A stretch of 64,000 nucleotides of DNA from Candidatus Hartigia pinicola (GTDB lineage Bacteria > Pseudomonadota > Gammaproteobacteria > Enterobacterales > Enterobacteriaceae): contig CP048208.1 in assembly GCA_020541205.1 (NCBI GenBank), positions 1,612,001 through 1,676,000 of the forward strand, read 5' to 3'. Positions 1 through 12,300 of this stretch are shown in pieces. The notes beneath the pieces were generated by a model. It saw only the letters and a program-made list of their open reading frames with translations, had not been told where the DNA came from and made no database searches. Position 1 is the first letter of the stretch. The number at the start of each line of letters is the position of its first letter. A program made the position numbers and the translations under genes.

Positions 1-553
1 CATCTCCTAAAGGTAAGATTTTATCTTTAATAGATCTAATTAAAGTTTGATAATTCCCACGAGGAAAATCACTACGACCTACGCTACCTTTAAATAATAC
101 ATCACCCATTGAAATAAATTTATCCGCATGATTAACAAAAATGATATGGCCTGGTGTATGACCTGGGCAATGTAGAATATCAAATTTTATCGAACCACAA
201 GTCACTGAATCTCCTTCTTCTAACCAATAATCAGGAGTAAAGTTATAATATTCAAAAATATTAAATATTTTATTTTGTTCTTCTAGTGATTTAATCCAAA
301 AATCATCTTCATTTTGCGGACCATAAATAGGTATATTAAAATATTTCGCAAGAATAGCGGAAGCATTGATATGATCAAAATGTCCATGTGTTAGAAAAAT
401 TTTCGTGAGTTTAAAATTACCCTCTTCAATGGTTGTAATCAATTTTTCAGGTTCACCACCTGGATCAACAACTACAGCTTTTCTTGAGCTTTCATCCCAA
501 ATAATATGACAGTTCTGGGTAAAAGTAGTGACTGGGATAATAATATACTGCAT
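1..553 (-). CDS. ycbL: YcbL-like metallo-beta-lactamase-fold hydrolase (glyoxalase II-like), 3' end outside window
   Basis: The first 184 residues of a metallo-beta-lactamase-fold hydrolase are present; the C-terminus, about 30 residues in the E. coli protein, lies beyond the left edge. The metal-binding set is intact: THGHFDH (His56, His58, Asp60, His61), His132 in CPGHTPGH, and Asp151 in SMGDVLFKG. The segment VGRSDFPRGN is typical of YcbL. The family resembles type II glyoxalases, which hydrolyse S-lactoylglutathione in the cytosol, but the physiological substrate of YcbL is poorly established. The ATG at 551-553 is preceded by a GGAG about 10 bases upstream. In E. coli ycbL follows the mukFEB-ycbB-ycbK block; here those genes are missing and 4.4 kb of non-coding DNA separates it from kdsB. 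No frameshift is seen in the visible part. Confidence 0.9.
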   Translation of the reverse strand, partial: MQYIIIPVTTFTQNCHIIWDESSRKAVVVDPGGEPEKLITTIEEGNFKLTKIFLTHGHFDHINASAILAKYFNIPIYGPQNEDDFWIKSLEEQNKIFNIFEYYNFTPDYWLEEGDSVTCGSIKFDILHCPGHTPGHIIFVNHADKFISMGDVLFKGSVGRSDFPRGNYQTLIRSIKDKILPLGD

Positions 554-3500
554 TAAAACATTACTCCATAATCTTTATCATCTATATAAGTCTGCTCATA
601 TTTTCACTGATCTATATTAACATAAACAAAGTTTTTTCGCTAGTAAATACTAGCGTGTACTTTTAAAAATTTTTCTAAATATTATTAAACTAAAAAATTT
701 AATATACATATCTATTGCATAATACAAGTGTGATATTTTAACAATGTGAATACTATTTCTAATGCAAATATATTTTTTGTTTAATGAGATCATAACCTAA
801 AATCACTTACACTGTTTTATTTAACGCTATTATTATCTATAATAAACACATTCAATCAAATAACTCCGGTTTAATATTTTAAAATTTATTATGATAATCA
901 TTACGAAAGAGATCTTTTAATAAAATATATATCTCAATGATAAATTCGTTTTAAGTAATTTAAATAAAAAAATAATGATATTTAATGAAAATATTTATTT
1001 TTATAACTAAATATAAATTAGTATAATTATATCCTAACTAAATCAAAAAATATAAAATCATTAATACTTCACTCTCCTCATACAAAGCATTAAAAATAAT
1101 TAGAAAATATTGACAAAACTCACAATAAGAATCAGAGAAATTAAATTTTAATGAACTCATTTGTCATTCATACGAAATTTTTTATTTCTAGAAAGACATT
1201 GTATACTTTTCAGTAGTGTTATCAGTAATTTTACCACGCTGGTAAAAATTGACTTAATATTGATCTTATTAATCTTGATCCATTTCAGAGATGTTCTATT
1301 AAAGATCAATAAAATACTATTAGAGATATACGTATATTTTATCAATTTTTTATTTTACTATCAATATTTTTATTAATAGTATACATCATTTAATAAAATA
1401 CTTATCAATACGTTTTCTTCATGCATTGCAATACACTGAACTTAACATTTAAATTATAATAACTTAGAAAACTTGCTATCTTTACCTAGGGTTACATTGC
1501 TAATACAAAAATTCACTTAGGAATCATAAAAATATTCATCAGATATGGATCAAATTTAAATAAATTTTGTCACATATTACATATACTTTTTTAACTTATA
1601 CGTTAAAATAAATAGTGTGTTTTATTTTAAAATAATGTATTACATTTATTCCACTCAACGTAATCTGCATTTTATTGAGTTATATATAATGACCATACAT
1701 AACTCATGATAAATCTTGTTATCTAAATAATTAACAATAACTTTTAATTTTAAAACTAACTAAATATTCAAATAAAAATTTAATAAATTACTAAAGCTAT
1801 AAAATAGCATGCTAGTTTTATTTATTCCTGAAATCATACGTAATAGTTGACTATTAACTTTTATTATACTTTCAATTCTTCTAATTTATATTTTATACAT
1901 TCAATCATTTATTACTATGTAAAATACTTTTATAATTTTTCATATTGATTATTATTTTATAATCAACATATCAATAAATTTTAATATAATTAAATGCTCT
2001 TTATTAATACAAAACTTTACAAAGTATCATGGTGATAGTCTTAAAATAACTCAAGCTTAGTATTAATTTCGCTAATTCTACTGTCGAACTTTTTAGTTTT
2101 TAAGAATTTCTCTATTCATCAGTGGATATGAAAAAACTCTTATAAATTCACTGAGACAATCGACCATAACAGACTCTAGTGATTACTTTATGTCTACTTC
2201 TATTAAATCCAGTATATGTAAATTACTTTTAGATATCATGAATGTTAATACTCATTAACACTTCTATACAATATTAGATTTATGTCTAAAACATAAAAAT
2301 AAAATAAAATGATACATTGAACTAATTTAATGCATTTAATATTTTTAATAAATCATCGCTAATCATTGAGTGTATGTTAAATATCTACTATGTCAGTTTA
2401 TTTAAATTCGATACAAATTATATAAAAAGATTTCATATTTTTAAATTCATTACATATATTTATCGACATAAATTTAAAAAATTGTATAAAGAATATTATT
2501 TAAATAATACTATTAAACTCATGTAATTTAAAATAGACTTTCTGTTTATCCTGCTACTCCACAATACCTGGCATAAATATTATTAATTTTTCTGAAGAAA
2601 AACGATGGATCAAGCTATATAATTGTTATTTGAAACTCACAATAATACCCTGTAACATATTAAGAAAGAACTTATAGTTATTTATAAAATTTTACTATTT
2701 TAATATTATCATCTATCTTAAATTAATTAATAAATAAAAATTATTTATTTATTAATTATACTAAATATTATTCTTTCATAATTTACTATCGCACTAAAAA
2801 TTTAAGTATCAAAATATATTTATTTTATTTAAATTTATAAAAATTCATATAAATTGACTCATTATTTTAAAATCATATAAAGTAATTAAGTTTTATAAAC
2901 ATCAATTAATTATACAATAATATCACATATTATTTATTAAAAATAAATAAATTAAATAAATTAATATGTAATGAAATATAAATCACTGATTTAATTTTTA
3001 TTTAATTACTATTATAATTCATTACAGTATTATAGATGAGATATTTATAATCTTCCGTGTTAAACATAGTCTATGTATAATCAAAATATATTATTATTAC
3101 AATAATTATAAACTTAATTATAATGCTACTTCTTAATTTATAATAAACTCATTTTCAGTATAGAATTGAATTTTTAATATTTTAAAATTGAAATAATCTT
3201 TAAACGGTAAACTGAAAATCTAAAATAATTTCAAGTATATTATTAAGAAATTAAGAAAGCGTGTTACGGTCAGTATTGAAAATTTTTTCAACATAATGAT
3301 TGACGCACCCTTGAAGAATAAAAAACTTAAAACACTGGAATTAATTAAAAAATTAAACACATCACACCCTTTTCGATTAATAAAAAAATGAGAATCTCTG
3401 TGTAAAATATTTTTACTGAAAAATATCATTACAGACAATTAACGGTATAATATATATTTTTAATTTAAAATTATTAATATTAATATTAATATTTATTATT

Positions 3501-4990
3501 TTAAAAACCCTAAAAATCAAATCTAATTCTGCTACATATATATTTAATAGTATAGTTGTGAAAGTTCTTGTTAAGTAATAACAAAATGACAGCATTATGT
3601 TTTAATATTAATATTTCATCTATTAAAAATACAGATACTAATTTTAAAAGTTCCATGATTTAAATAAAAATTATCAGAATAACGCTAGAATTAAATAATA
3701 GATGTCATGAAAAAAATTCAGATTAATCTTATACGATAATAATGCAAACTAATAATCTTATGAATAAAAAAATATATCAATAAGCATATAACTTATATAA
3801 AAAAGGAAATTATAACATACATTTTAATACACAACAATGATACAAGTTAAAATATTTTTAGATTCTTTATATCTTATACAAATATTTAGTCTCTGAAAAG
3901 ATGCTTGTCAGTTTCAACAATATAATCAAACAAGAAGACAATGTAAGAAATATTGAAATTTTATTTTTTTTATTACTCTAATTATATGATGCTTTGTTAT
4001 GAAAAACGCAATGGCTTATAAATACTTCAAGTGACTCACTATAACATCATAATAAATTATAGCTTAATTTAAGCTAATACAGATATTATACTAAACAATA
4101 CTAAGAAACTAATTGATAATATGTGTTAAGAAGTAGATTGCTTGTATTCATTTTTTAAAAAATAATACATTAATGTTTTTTTAACGTTAACTATTGACTA
4201 CTAACACTCAGTTTTATTAGTATTATTTCAGGACTTTATTTATTTATAAAATCTCCACTTCCATCCCACTGGTATAATGATTTTACCGATGGTAACTAAA
4301 TAAATATATTGATATATTAAATACCTTCTCAGTAAAAATTATTTTATTAAAAATATAAAAATATTACTACAAATAAGATGCAGTTTTTGTCAATATATCC
4401 TTAGGCACTCAAGAGTCCTCTGCAGAGAAATACTCTTTAAATGAACTGAGAATATCCACATCAAACTTTTGTAATTAACAATTTTTTAGTAATACTTTCT
4501 TATTATTAGCGAATGATTTTTAATCATTTCAAAAGAAATTAGATTGTTTACATGAAGAAGCATGCAAGTCTATTTTTCCCCTAATAAAGTATAGAACATT
4601 TAAGACATTGATCTTTTAAGGCATTTATATTATAAAGTAGATATATTCTTTCTGCATTTTACTAAAAATTACAATGAATACGTATTGAATCAAATAGATC
4701 GGTTATCTTTGACAGTGTTTGTAATCAGTTGTGTATTTAAATATGATATACAGTCCCATATGACAGCCCAAAAAGAATAAGATAGAATTATATACAACTA
4801 ACAATAGTTGACGATACATGTTATAAATTAATAAACTATTTTTAAAAATTTTTAAATATTAATAGTTATTTTATTCAAACTATAAACTACACTTACATTA
4901 GATATTTTATAAAAAACATTGAAAGATCATAGAGACAAAATATAACTTATATAAAAGTACACCTTCGTGAATAATACATCTACTCCACAG
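554..4990. other. Gene desert between ycbL and kdsB (former mukFEB block)
   Basis: I see no credible gene in 4.4 kb. By E. coli synteny this place held ycbK, ycbB, mukB, mukE, mukF, smtA and others, more than 10 kb in E. coli, so the block has both shrunk and decayed. The sequence is AT-rich with dense stops in six frames; the longest open frames (60-72 codons) are low-complexity Phe/Ile/Leu/Asn/Lys and have no Shine-Dalgarno. A slightly less AT-rich patch near 4380-4470 (minus frame DVDILSSFKEYFSAEDS then a stop) could be a fossil C-terminus, but I cannot name it. Confidence 0.8.
3474..3493. repeat. Short tandem repeat of TTAATA
   Basis: Just over three copies of the hexamer TTAATA occur in tandem inside the ycbL-kdsB gap. 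It is pure AT and probably a slippage product; no function is inferred. Confidence 0.5.
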
Positions 4991-5734
4991 TTAGGTAAAT
5001 AACTTCCGAACTATATCAAGATCTTTAGACGTATTCACACCTATACCTGGTATTTTTTTAGCAAGATCTACATGAATTTTTTCTCCATACCAAAGCACCC
5101 TTAATTGTTCAAGCATTTCAATTTTTTCTAAAGGACTTACATTCCAAGTTACATAACGACGAATAAAACCAGCACGATAAGCATAAATACCTATATGACG
5201 TAAAAAATAGTTACTGATAGTTTTTTTCCTTAATACAAATTCATCTCTATTCCATGGAATAGTCGCACGAGAAAAATATAAAGCATACCCTGCATGATCT
5301 GTAACAACTTTTACAATATTCTGATCAAATATTTCCGAGGGATGACGAATTTTTACTGCTAATGTACCCATTTGAGCATTATTAACTTGAAGATTATGAG
5401 CCACTTGGCTAATAATCTCAGGTGGAATTAAAGGTTCATCACCCTGTACATTAACAATAATTTCATTATCAGAAAAACCGTATATATTAATAACTTCAGC
5501 CAACCTTTCTGTGCCTGATTGATGATTTACATTCGTCATGCAGGCTTCACCACCAGCTTCAACAATAGCAGAAAATACATCTCTATGATCTGTTGCGATG
5601 ATTACACGAAATGCTCCTGATTTAATCGCTTGACGCATCACTCTCACAATCATGATTTGACCATGAATATCCGCGAGAGGTTTACCTGGTAAACGAGTAG
5701 ACGCGTAACGAGCAGGAATAATAACAATAAACAT
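4991..5734 (-). CDS. kdsB: 3-deoxy-manno-octulosonate cytidylyltransferase (CMP-Kdo synthetase)
   Basis: KdsB activates Kdo with CTP to CMP-Kdo in the cytosol, the donor used to put Kdo on lipid A. The protein is 247 residues, the usual length. It keeps the N-terminal nucleotide-binding segment [16 protein letters not shown], the [10 protein letters not shown] stretch, [29 protein letters not shown] and the C-terminal [15 protein letters not shown] place the start at the ATG at 5732-5734. A TTG one codon upstream (5735-5737) would give the same length as E. coli and cannot be excluded, since neither has a good Shine-Dalgarno. It begins 6 bases after the ycaR stop codon, so translation is probably coupled to ycaR. 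Together with lpxK and msbA it implies that a Kdo-lipid A outer membrane is still made. Confidence 0.96.
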   Translation of the reverse strand: MFIVIIPARYASTRLPGKPLADIHGQIMIVRVMRQAIKSGAFRVIIATDHRDVFSAIVEAGGEACMTNVNHQSGTERLAEVINIYGFSDNEIIVNVQGDEPLIPPEIISQVAHNLQVNNAQMGTLAVKIRHPSEIFDQNIVKVVTDHAGYALYFSRATIPWNRDEFVLRKKTISNYFLRHIGIYAYRAGFIRRYVTWNVSPLEKIEMLEQLRVLWYGEKIHVDLAKKIPGIGVNTSKDLDIVRKLFT

Positions 5735-5740
5735 CAATGA

Positions 5741-5920
5741 TTACTGTCTATCATCTAATGGAAGTTGACGCGCTTCATTTTTTAATAAAACAGGAATACC
5801 ATTACGGATAGGATAAGCAAGATGATCAAAATTACAAGTAAGCTCAAAATTATCTTTATTATAATTTAATTTACCATGGCAAACAGGACAAACAATAATT
5901 TCAAGTAAACAGTGATGCAT
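5741..5920 (-). CDS. ycaR: YcaR, Trm112-like small zinc-ribbon protein
   Basis: A 59-residue protein starting [18 protein letters not shown] and containing [20 protein letters not shown]. This is the signature of the YcaR/Trm112-like family: a CPxC pair, one more Cys, and the AYPIRxGIPVLL motif. E. coli YcaR is 60 residues. The ATG (5918-5920) is preceded by a strong AGGAGA. Its stop lies 6 bases before the kdsB ATG, as in the E. coli ycaR-kdsB pair. The bacterial function is uncertain; Trm112 proteins activate methyltransferases in eukaryotes and archaea, but that role should not be assumed here. The retention of so small a gene in such an eroded region suggests that it matters, or that it is needed for kdsB translation. 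Confidence 0.93.
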   Translation of the reverse strand: MHHCLLEIIVCPVCHGKLNYNKDNFELTCNFDHLAYPIRNGIPVLLKNEARQLPLDDRQ

Positions 5921-6623
5921 ATTTTCTCCTGAGTGAATTTAACTAACTTTTGATAAGAGTACCACAAGAAAATACAACCGTTCACTTTAATTTTTTAAAT
6001 AAACATGTTTATTATTTAAATTCATAAGCTGATAACATCAGCAGCCGTGATACCATAAGAATGTTGAGTAATAGAAAACTCGACGTTTTAACCTTCAAAG
6101 AATAATCTAATTTTTTATTTGCAATTAATTTACGCATAAAAAAGACATCATCACCACCATTGGTGGTTAAAATAAACCATAATCTCTATTTACATCTAAT
6201 TATTTTACTCGACCCATATGTAATTGAAAATGCATCTTAAAATTCCCTTTATTATAAATAATGATAATTCTTATTTATAGTGATATTGTTACTTTTGATA
6301 CATAATATCTTATGATAATTTTTATAAATTATTCAAAAATTTAAAAGTAAGTATATGTACTATTTGGACATACTATTATAAAAATTTCACACGCTATATA
6401 TAATTGTTATATATTAATTGTTTGCTTAAACTTCACAGTATTATTGATATTAAGATATTACATGTAATAAATAATTTCAAAATTTTAAAAATATAAAATT
6501 TTAGCTCAAGATCACCATTGGTTATTTTAATCTAAAATAAAATAATTTATTAATATATTATATCCGTCTATAAAATATAATCAATATATATTACATTGAG
6601 TACATTATTAATATTATCAATAA
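5921..6623. other. Non-coding gap between ycaR and lpxK, site of the lost ycaQ
   Basis: About 700 bases with no intact gene. In E. coli ycaQ (about 1.2 kb) sits here. On the minus strand near 6170-6230 a broken frame reads QLHMGRVK, stop, LDVNRDYGLF, which loosely resembles the conserved C-terminal GRxDxKxxRxxG stretch of YcaQ-type winged-helix proteins. I regard this as a weak, unproven fossil. An inverted repeat ACCACC-ATT-GGTGGT lies at about 6155-6170. Confidence 0.5.
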
Positions 6624-7622
6624 TTAACGGCAAATATTTTTATAATTATTTATTATATTTTTAATTGCACTTAATATCTTCTGTTCATCAAAAACATTTA
6701 AAGATGCTTGAACAGGTAAATACCACCAATTTGGTTGAGCAAAAGACTGGCATTTTACTGCATCTTTTTCTGTCATTAATAAAATCTCATTATTTGGTGT
6801 TAATAAAATAAGTTTTTGTCTTTGATAGGATTGATGATCAGAAAAAGCGTACGTTTGAATAAGTTGCAGTCCTTTATTTTCTAATACAGTAAAAAAACGA
6901 GATGGATAACCAATTCCGGCCATAGCAACTATAGTTTTTAGTTCAGTAACTGGAGTTTTATAACCACTCAGTAAATTAACAGCAATATTGCCCTCAAGAA
7001 CCATAAGAATTTCATTTTTTCGTGGTGATCCATCATTAATAATCACTGCATTCACTGTCTTAAGACGTTTTTCTCGCTCACGCATAGGACCTGCTGGTAA
7101 CCACCAACCATTACCAAAACGACGTTTTCCATCAATCACAATAATTTGATAATCCCTTGAAAGGGCATAATGTTGCAAGCCATCATCTGAAACAATTACA
7201 TCTAATGCATAATTTTTAAGTAATATTTTAATAGCATCAGTACGTTTAGGTGCAACAGCAACTGGTACTTTAGTTCTGTTGTAGATTAAAACAGGCTCAT
7301 CACCTGCTTGAATAGTTGTTATCGTTGGAGTTAAAACTAGGGGATATCGCTTTGCTGTTCCACCATATCCACGAGATACAACACCAACTCGATAGCCTGC
7401 TTTCGTCAAAGATTCCACTATCCAAATGACAACAGGGGTCTTTCCATTACCGCCAACTGTTAAATTACCAACAATCACAACAGGAACAGATGCTTTCCAC
7501 GAACGAAATAATCCAATTTTATAACTGATACGTCTAACTAATACACTAAAACCATAAAGGAATGACAAAGGAAGTAATAAAATATACAACCATGAATTCC
7601 CAGACCAGATTCGCTCTATCAT
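6624..7622 (-). CDS. lpxK: Tetraacyldisaccharide 4'-kinase
   Basis: LpxK phosphorylates the 4' position of the tetraacyldisaccharide to make lipid IVA on the inner face of the cytoplasmic membrane. The 332 residues match the family length (328 in E. coli). An N-terminal hydrophobic anchor lies at about residues 11-29 ([19 protein letters not shown]). The P-loop [12 protein letters not shown] is at residues 52-63, followed by [24 protein letters not shown] and [10 protein letters not shown]. The start ATG overlaps the msbA stop as ATGA, so the two genes are translationally coupled, as in E. coli. No damage is seen. Confidence 0.97.
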   Translation of the reverse strand: MIERIWSGNSWLYILLLPLSFLYGFSVLVRRISYKIGLFRSWKASVPVVIVGNLTVGGNGKTPVVIWIVESLTKAGYRVGVVSRGYGGTAKRYPLVLTPTITTIQAGDEPVLIYNRTKVPVAVAPKRTDAIKILLKNYALDVIVSDDGLQHYALSRDYQIIVIDGKRRFGNGWWLPAGPMREREKRLKTVNAVIINDGSPRKNEILMVLEGNIAVNLLSGYKTPVTELKTIVAMAGIGYPSRFFTVLENKGLQLIQTYAFSDHQSYQRQKLILLTPNNEILLMTEKDAVKCQSFAQPNWWYLPVQASLNVFDEQKILSAIKNIINNYKNICR

Positions 7623-9364
7623 TGACGAAATTGTATCTTATATAACTGAGCATAAGGCCCATGATCAGAAAGTAATGACTTATGACTGCCTCGCTCAATA
7701 ATACTACCATCTTGAACTACTAAAATTTCATCAGCATTTTCAATTGTTGACAATCGATGAGCAATTACCAAAGAAGTCCTATTCTTTTGCAATTCATATA
7801 AAGCAGCTTGAATAGCACGTTCTGATTCCGTATCTAATGATGATGTTGCTTCATCTAATATAAGAATAGGTGAATTTCGTAATAGTGCTCGCGCAATAGC
7901 AATACGTTGACGTTGTCCACCAGATAACATGACACCATTTTCACCAATAACAGTATCTAAACCTTTGTCTAATTTAATAATAAAGTCCATTGCATAAGCA
8001 ATTTCTGTTGCTTTTTCAATTTGCTGACGGTTATAACAACCATTAGTTGCGTAAGCAATATTATTTGCAATCGTATCATTAAATAGATAAACATATTGTG
8101 AAACTACTGCCACTTGACTACGTAATGATTCAAGAGTATATTCCCGAATATCATGACCATCAATACAAATACTCCCTTTGTCTATATCATAAAAACGGGT
8201 GATCAAATTAGCTATAGTTGATTTACCTGAACCTGAACGCCCTACTAATGCTACTGATTTTCCTGCAGGTAACTTGAATGAAATATTATTTAAGGTAGGG
8301 TGCTCTTTAGTCGCATAAGTAAAAGTAACACTTTTAAACTCAATTTCTCTTTTAATCTCCAATAATACTCTTGTCCCTAAATCTTTTTCTTGTTCGCTAT
8401 CTAAAATAGTAAACAATGTCTGACATGCAGACATACCAAGTTGAAAAGGAGCGTTCACATTTGTTAATGATTTTAATGGTCGCATTAAAGCAAACATAGA
8501 TGAAAAAACAACTGCGGTAGTACCCGATGTCAACTCATTACGAATTTCAGGAAAACTGACCGCATATAATATGAATGCTAATGCAAATGAAGCAATTAAT
8601 TGAACAATAGGATCAGAAATCGCAGAAGCTGTCACCATCTTCATAGACTGACTACGCATATGATTGCTAACTTTATGAAAACGTTCAGTTTCAACTTTTT
8701 TTCCACCAAAAATCAAGATCTCTTTATGACCTTTTAACATCTGCTCAGCACTCGAAGTCACATGACCCATTCCTGTTTGCATACTCTTACTAATTTTGCG
8801 AAAACGTTTAGAGACTATGCGAACGGTAATAGACACAATTGGCGCTATAAAAATCAAAATAAGAGATAATTGCCAGCTATAATAAAACATCATTAAAAAT
8901 AAACCAATAATATAAGCACTTTCACGAATAATTGTAATCAATGCACTTGAGGAGGATGAAGCCACTTGTTCTGAATCATAGATAATTCTTGACAGTAGTA
9001 TCCCTGTAGATTGTTGATCAAAAAAACTAACAGGCATGCCAATCATATGACTAAATAGTTTACACCGCATACTCATTACGACTTTCCCTGATACCCATGA
9101 AATGCAATAAGTTGAGACAAAACTAGATAAACCACGCATAATCATTAAACTTAACAACGCAAGAGGAAGCCATTTTAGAACATCATTATCAGCTTTCTCA
9201 AAACCTTCATCAAGTAAAGGTTTTAATAAAGAAATCATAAACGCATCACCTGCTGCATTAATCACTAAAGCAATAGTAGCAACAATTAAACCTATTTTAA
9301 AAAGTGCAATCGTAGGTAATAAGCGGCGAAATGTTTGTAGTGTCGAAAGATTTTTATCATTCAT
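7619..9364 (-). CDS. msbA: Lipid A export ABC transporter, ATP-binding/permease protein MsbA
   Basis: MsbA is a homodimeric half-transporter that flips core-lipid A across the inner membrane. At 581 residues it is full length (582 in E. coli). The transmembrane domain covers about residues 20-320 and the nucleotide-binding domain the rest: Walker A GRSGSGKS (375-382), Q-loop VVSQ (420-423), signature LSGGQ (480-484), Walker B with [10 protein letters not shown] (500-509) and H-loop His536. The Q-loop neighbourhood reads SQYVYLF, where E. coli has SQNVHLF, a small deviation next to a conserved Gln. The ATG is at 9362-9364. It heads the msbA-lpxK coupled pair. The gene that precedes it in E. 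coli (ycaI/comEC) is missing, replaced by a 3.7-kb gap. Confidence 0.98.
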   Translation of the reverse strand: MNDKNLSTLQTFRRLLPTIALFKIGLIVATIALVINAAGDAFMISLLKPLLDEGFEKADNDVLKWLPLALLSLMIMRGLSSFVSTYCISWVSGKVVMSMRCKLFSHMIGMPVSFFDQQSTGILLSRIIYDSEQVASSSSSALITIIRESAYIIGLFLMMFYYSWQLSLILIFIAPIVSITVRIVSKRFRKISKSMQTGMGHVTSSAEQMLKGHKEILIFGGKKVETERFHKVSNHMRSQSMKMVTASAISDPIVQLIASFALAFILYAVSFPEIRNELTSGTTAVVFSSMFALMRPLKSLTNVNAPFQLGMSACQTLFTILDSEQEKDLGTRVLLEIKREIEFKSVTFTYATKEHPTLNNISFKLPAGKSVALVGRSGSGKSTIANLITRFYDIDKGSICIDGHDIREYTLESLRSQVAVVSQYVYLFNDTIANNIAYATNGCYNRQQIEKATEIAYAMDFIIKLDKGLDTVIGENGVMLSGGQRQRIAIARALLRNSPILILDEATSSLDTESERAIQAALYELQKNRTSLVIAHRLSTIENADEILVVQDGSIIERGSHKSLLSDHGPYAQLYKIQFRQ

Positions 9365-12300
9365 GTTGTTGTTACCAAACTGAATTTAAACAAGCTATTC
9401 TGCTGGGTAGCAGATTACCAATCCAGAGATGATACTAACGATGTTTTATTTTATTTCTATAACGAAAGTATTTTATATTTTCTTTTTTTAAAGAAAATAG
9501 CTATATAACATGACTGAATTGTATTCATTTATTTTATATTCCTGCTTTTATATCAAAAATACACTTTATTTGATAATAATCTCTCAGAAATTAAATCTTC
9601 AAAAAGTAAAATGTAATTTTTCATTCAAGCATTATAATAAATAATAATTTTAATAAAGTCTAACTACTATAATGGTAATAAAATGAAAACATTTTTTAAA
9701 TTGAGATTTATACAAATCAATAATAGAATTTTTTCTTATTTTTCTGCATTTTATAATCAATATTTATCATATTTATAGCTCACCTCAAATATATAAGAAT
9801 TATTTTTATCTACTAGTTTAACAAAATTTTTTAGTTAGAATATTTTAATGTTAAGATTTTTATAGTTCTTCTTGATTTTTATAATAAAAAATTTAACTGT
9901 GTTATTCATACTACCAATCTTCTTTACGCTATGTACATTGATCGAATAAAAATAAAGATACCACTGTATGATTAAATAGTTGTGAGTTAAAATAATATTA
10001 ATAATTGTAATATCATTTTAGTTTAAAGAATAAATAATTTTATTGAGCATTATTTTTAACCTAATTATTCATAATATTATATGTATTAAATTCTCTTGTT
10101 TAAAAAATATAACGTTTATGTTTAGTAAAAACTGCTATTAAATTCTAATTTATTTCTTTTGAGTATTTTATAAAATTTTAATTACTTACACAAAAATATT
10201 ACCAAAACATAATATTTATATCTAATTTACAATTACATGATATAATAAATCAAATAATCTATCACACAATTAAAATTCTAAAATAAAATTTTATATATTT
10301 CAGTAAAAATAATAAAATATTAAAATTAATAGAGAATTATTAACTAATCATAAATTCTTTAAATAATTTACAAAATAAAAAATAGATTATGATTATATTT
10401 TATATATATTTATATATAAAATATAATCATAATCTATTTTAAAAATATCAACGATTTACTAATATAGTTAGTATAATTTTAATATAAAACTTTATAACTT
10501 ATTTCCTAAAATAACATTCAAAATTTATTAGTAAGATGATATATTTAAATATTAAAATTATACGTAACAAATATAAAATCTTTAATAATTACATTATTAA
10601 TTTAAAAAATTAAATAGTTTTAATAAATTATATTAAATATTTAATATATAAAATTATAATATATAGATCTCTTTATATTAAAATATTACTAATTATATTT
10701 TATATTTTTATTTAATTAAATAAATAGCGTGATACTAATAATCATTATTTAGAAATGCTAATTTTTAAATAATTAAATTTTTAAAATTTAATAATGTAGT
10801 ACAGTAATCTAACTATTAACAACAAGTTATTAACTAATTATTGATTTTATCATTTCATACAAAATAAAATATAAAATTTATACATATTTACATCTCTGAC
10901 TATCATAAAAACAATATTATTTAGATGAATGAATACGCTACCAATACATTATTTCTAATATTATATATGCTATACATAAGTTGATCTCTATCAAAATAAT
11001 TGTAAATATTATAATAATATTATTCTTATTAAAATAATATGCTTTAAATGATTACTATCATATTATAATATTATAATATAGTATGAAAATAACTCTAAAA
11101 ATATAATTTTTATTACCATCTTATAATGATAGATATAACGTGCTGTATATGCAAAAAATCATTAGAAACGCTATTAAATGTCAAATTATAGTAAGTAATC
11201 AAAATATAAGAATACATACTTCGTGAATAATACCAATTAATTATCCAAGTAAATGTAAGTAATCAAATCTTTTTTCTAAAAGGTCTTATAATATCTGTTA
11301 AAAACATTAATACTTCATCTCATATATTTAAAATATTAATGAAAAAGTAACAGTAATATTTTTTAAGTTTAAAATTATTTAATAATTAATAAGTTATATT
11401 AATAGTAACAACATACAAATGATATTAAATCACTCAAAATAAGCTTTAACTCTATTTTTTAAAACAAAACGCTTCACCTTTAAGAAATCAAATAATTACA
11501 TTTCATTTACTCTCGCAAGCATTCGTTCAGTTACCTATAGAGTCAATATCATAAAGCTGAAACGTTCACTAACTTAGATTTTATTATAATATCAATATGA
11601 AGAATTTGTATTTTTCGAGTTCGACTATAACATAGATAAAATCTCTTGATAGTATGTCGCTAATTATCTCAAATGTACGTAAAATTAAGTGAAACATCAC
11701 AAAAAATTTATCTTTTTAAGCAATGTTATAAAAAAATTTTTTCTCTCTTTAGCGGATAATAAGTATTATATTTTATTCTTTTAGACTGAAATTGAACTCA
11801 TATAAAATAATATAATTTTATTGCTAAATCTAAGATCTATTAATCTATAATCAAAAAAACTAAATATACAATATAAATAAGCTATGTCGTTTTTAAAAAA
11901 TGAAAATATATTAAGTCATATTGATTAATATTTTGTACTTGTATTATTATATCTTACATATTTATACTCTGATATTAATAAAATAAACGGAATCATAATT
12001 GATTTTCCTTATGAAGCCACAAATTTAAAATAATACTATTAAGTATCTATTAAACCACAATTTTTACACACAGCTTGAATCCTTCATTCAAAAGAAATAA
12101 TGAAACTAAAATCAATATGTAATTTTCAATTCAGAAATTTTATTTCATTTAGTCTAAATCCTTTTTCTTTTACACACTATACTTATATAGTAAACAAACT
12201 AAAAAGAATTAAAATAATCCCGACAAAATAATATAAGACATTATTAACATACAAAATATCTCTCTCGATTAGTCTAAAAAATATAAAAAATTATAACTAA

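Noticed and set aside
1157-1376. Overlapping opposite-strand open frames of 62 and 71 codons
   Set aside because: Mutually overlapping AT-driven frames without ribosome sites in the former mukFEB region.
4440-4470. ATATCCACA resembling a DnaA box
   Set aside because: A single imperfect box with no cluster, no dnaA or mnmG neighbour; not an origin.
10630-10665. AT-only palindromes such as the one around AAATATTT
   Set aside because: Pure A/T palindromes of 15-20 bases are common by chance at this composition, unlike the repeat at 10379-10440.
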